This document shows, piece by piece, positions 62,016 to 64,000 of a stretch of DNA of 64,000 nucleotides. The notes under the pieces are model-generated. The model was given only the letters and a program-made list of their open reading frames with translations. It was not told where the DNA came from and ran no database searches. The stretch comes from Clostridiales bacterium. Its GTDB lineage: Bacteria > Bacillota > Clostridia > Lachnospirales > WQUN01. The translations under genes and the position numbers were made by a program. Every line of letters starts with the position of its first letter. Position 1 is the first letter of the stretch. The stretch spans positions 1 through 64,000 of the forward strand of contig JAISWZ010000143.1 of NCBI GenBank assembly GCA_031270945.1, given 5' to 3'.

Positions 62016-63716
62016 CTATTTCCAAAGTTCCATGCGTGTTCTTATAAGATCAGTCATCGCTTTCTCATATTCTTCTATCTTGGAGTCGTTAAGGAGGCTG
62101 TTTATGAATTCCTGCCATTTTGCCTCAAACTCAGTCTCGCTTGCGGCCGAGACGATTGTGGGCACCAGCTGGTGGCGGATCTGGTCAGCCTTTGAAGCCG
62201 CGACTTGGCCAGGCGATCCCTGGGGTATGTTCAAGCTCCAAGTGTAGCCAAAGGGGTTGGGGTTGCCATCTACCTTAAAATTTTGGCCCCAGAACTTGAT
62301 TCCGAATTGATCCATAACTTTTCTTGTCCAGTCGTCAGAGTTAGGGTAAACGCTATCGGGGTTGAAAGGAACAGCGTAGTCTCCGTCATCAAGCTTTACA
62401 GCGCCGACTTGCTGGTTCCAGATGTACTGATAGCCTTCGCGCCACTTGAAGTCGGGATCCTTGTTGATCTCTTCGGCGATTTCAGGCTTCAAGGCTCTCT
62501 TTCCGTCAACTGTGTCGTAGTGGATGCCTTCAACGCCCCAGTTGAGCATGATTGAGCCTTCATCGCTGGCAACCCAGTCAAGGAACTTGATGGCGCGGAC
62601 TGGATCCTTGCAGTTAGGGGAAATGCCGACACCCCATGAGTATGATTCGCATGTGACCTGGCTTCTGTCAACAACGCCTTTTTCAATGACAATGGGAAGC
62701 CTCGCGTAGCAACGCTCTGGCATTCCAGCTTGGCGAAGGGACGCTTCCACATCGCCGATGTCCCAGGTGCCGTCTATCATGGCCAGAATCCTTCCGGTTG
62801 AGGCAAGGGATTTCATCTGCTCGTTTTTCATGATGAAGGAGTTGGGATCTATCATGTTTTCATTATACATCACATTGAGCCACTTTAGGTATTTTTTGAA
62901 GTAATCGGTGCGGTTGAAGAAGGTCACCTCGTAAGTTTCGGGATTCACGTTGGCATCTGAGTCGTCAAGGAAGCCATTGACCCAAAGCGCCGGATTGTTC
63001 ATGGTTATGTTGTAGCCCCAGGTGTCAAGCCACAAGCCCCAAGGCGTAAATGACTTTCCGTCCAGATCCGGCACGATTTCAAGGTAGCTCTTGAGCGCTG
63101 CCGAAACGTCATCAAGGGTTTCAAGCTTCGGGTACCCGAGCTTGTCAAGCACGTCGTACTGGATAAGGAGGCACTGGTTAGCGTCAATGATGTCCGCCGG
63201 CTTGTTGGCGGGGCCTGCGACGAAATGGATTTTGCCGTCTTGCTCGTATCGAAGCTTTTTCAAGGAATCGCCAAACTTCTCCTTTATGTTTGGCGCGTAT
63301 TGCTCAATCAATTCATCGAGCTCTATAAGCGCGCCGCCGTCTGTCCAGTCGTTGCCAACATTTGTGAGGAGATCCGGGAAATCTCCGCCAGCTATCATGA
63401 CGCTGCGTTTTTGGGATTGATCCATGCCGTTTAGCACTTCAATCTCAAGCGTCACCCCAGTTTTCTCTGTGATCTTCCGCGCGACTCGCCCAGTGAAGCC
63501 ATATTCTTTCTGCTGGGGATCATCGCTGAACATGGTAAAGGTTATTGGCTCATCAGAATTTGATTGAGGGGTTGCTGATGCCTCAATTTTGGGGCTGTCA
63601 GCCGTATTGGATATCTGCGGCGAAGCTGCGGCTTGGGGCTGGCCGCTTGACGCGCAGGACGTCAATGCTGCGAGCGCCAATAACATTGCGGTTATGGCCA
63701 ACATGCGCTTTTTCAT
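62016..63716 (-). CDS. Extracellular solute-binding lipoprotein (oligosaccharide ABC transporter)
   Basis: 566 aa from the ATG at 63716, which has GGAGGA 6 nt before it; the track's start is 15 codons upstream. Signal peptide with lipobox AALTSC, so it is a membrane-anchored binding protein. The fold is of the LplA/YtcQ type (family 1 extracellular solute-binding): SVMIAGGDFPDLLTNVG, IELDELIEQYAPNIKEKF, LLIQYDVLDKLGYPKLETLDDV, RAIKFLDWVASDEGSIMLNWGVEG, and a C-terminal helical tail SKIEEYEKAMTDL. It captures oligosaccharides for the permeases upstream. It follows the partial permease gene and precedes YesM. Confidence 0.95.
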   Translation of the reverse strand: MKKRMLAITAMLLALAALTSCASSGQPQAAASPQISNTADSPKIEASATPQSNSDEPITFTMFSDDPQQKEYGFTGRVARKITEKTGVTLEIEVLNGMDQSQKRSVMIAGGDFPDLLTNVGNDWTDGGALIELDELIEQYAPNIKEKFGDSLKKLRYEQDGKIHFVAGPANKPADIIDANQCLLIQYDVLDKLGYPKLETLDDVSAALKSYLEIVPDLDGKSFTPWGLWLDTWGYNITMNNPALWVNGFLDDSDANVNPETYEVTFFNRTDYFKKYLKWLNVMYNENMIDPNSFIMKNEQMKSLASTGRILAMIDGTWDIGDVEASLRQAGMPERCYARLPIVIEKGVVDRSQVTCESYSWGVGISPNCKDPVRAIKFLDWVASDEGSIMLNWGVEGIHYDTVDGKRALKPEIAEEINKDPDFKWREGYQYIWNQQVGAVKLDDGDYAVPFNPDSVYPNSDDWTRKVMDQFGIKFWGQNFKVDGNPNPFGYTWSLNIPQGSPGQVAASKADQIRHQLVPTIVSAASETEFEAKWQEFINSLLNDSKIEEYEKAMTDLIRTRMELWK

Positions 63717-63747
63717 TGATATTCCTCCATTCATATGGACGCGACTT

Positions 63748-63846
63748 AGTGCATATCCCAAAATTCCGAAATGGCGCCGGAAAAGGCATGCGATGCTTTA
63801 ACGCGTGGCTTTTCCAAGCCATAAAATTAATTTTGGAATATGCTCT
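63748..63846. repeat. Palindromic MITE-like element, copy R8
   Basis: AGTGCATATCCCAAAATTCCG...TAATTTTGGAATATGCTCT with a mixed centre (GGCGCCGGAAAAGGCATGCG...CGTGGCTTTTCC). It sits between the permease and binding-protein genes inside the operon. A further broken end follows (GCATATGCTCTAAATCAATTTTGGGAAT, 63860-63890). Confidence 0.88.
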
Positions 63847-63891
63847 TTCAATTTTCCGAAAGCATATGCTCTAAATCAATTTTGGGAATAG

Positions 63892-64000
63892 CTAGCCCTT
63901 TACTGCGCCTATCATTACGCCCTTGATGAAATACTTCTGGATGAACGGGTAAACCAGCACTATAGGGATTGTTGAGATGATTGTTATTGCCATCCGTATT
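63892..64000 (-). CDS. ABC transporter permease, C-terminal end only (LplC/YtcP type)
   Basis: The last 35 codons before a TAG at 63892-63894 read [20 protein letters not shown] then [15 protein letters not shown], the typical C-terminus of carbohydrate ABC permeases of the LplC/YtcP type. The rest lies right of the window. First visible gene of the minus-strand glycan-uptake operon. Confidence 0.92.
   Translation of the reverse strand, partial: IRMAITIISTIPIVLVYPFIQKYFIKGVMIGAVKG

Overview
The window looks like a chromosomal stretch of a Gram-positive, Clostridia-like member of the Bacillota. The evidence is three S-layer-homology (SLH) modules on secreted proteins, SipW-dependent-type signal peptides, strong AGGAGG ribosome sites with frequent GTG/TTG starts, a pst-phoU-phoB-phoR locus, and a YesM/YesN two-component pair beside an oligosaccharide ABC transporter. 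No rRNA, tRNA or recognisable CRISPR array was seen. The species cannot be named from the sequence alone.

Layout. (1) 0-10 kb, minus strand: a tandem family of very large secreted proteins (CAP-like domain, MBG/Ig repeats, InlB-type repeats, SLH anchor). One copy runs off the left edge, one is complete and one is a collapsed pseudogene. (2) 10.8-14.6 kb, plus: three proteins with SipW-type signal peptides (TasA/camelysin-like), two of them close paralogues. (3) 14.7-19.7 kb: rsmA with a lipoprotein gene, a divergent J-domain/TPR-like gene without the HPD motif, and a VOC-family protein. (4) 20.3-24.7 kb: a 1464-residue secreted protein with a glycine-rich repeat region, a long Pro/Thr linker and a papain-like domain in which the Cys, His and Asn catalytic positions all appear replaced. 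(5) 24.8-30.4 kb: an AT-richer mobile island with an orphan AAA ATPase, a decayed IS1634-type transposase, tandem repeats and an AAA-ATPase_like gene that lacks its nuclease tail. (6) 30.8-32.1 kb: an MFS permease with a long leader. (7) 33.3-44.4 kb, plus: a RecD2-like protein whose helicase motifs are destroyed, followed by two giant proteins built from RNA-polymerase alpha-CTD-like helix-hairpin-helix repeats that share a C-terminal domain. (8) 44.9-47.5 kb: a P-type Ca2+ ATPase. (9) 48.7-55.8 kb: pstS-pstC-pstA-pstB-phoU-phoB-phoR for phosphate uptake and sensing. (10) 56.2-64 kb, minus: permease (partial), solute-binding lipoprotein, YesM kinase, YesN regulator and a GH2 glycosidase, a typical glycan-uptake and degradation operon.

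Scattered through the intergenic spaces are at least eight full and several partial copies of a palindromic element of about 100 bp with conserved ends (AGAGCATATCCC...GGGATATGCTCT) and two main alternative centres. It behaves like a non-autonomous MITE or REP-type family. One copy forms the start of the predicted 5' UTR of the J-domain gene. Another lies 14 bp upstream of the transposase ORF.

The best candidate for an undescribed system is the 33.3-44.4 kb locus: a helicase-dead RecD2 homologue next to two HhH-repeat giants, with good sigma-A-like promoters ahead of the first two genes and hairpin- or repeat-bearing leaders. The proposed DNA- or polymerase-related role is inference; the motif losses and the shared architecture are visible in the translations.
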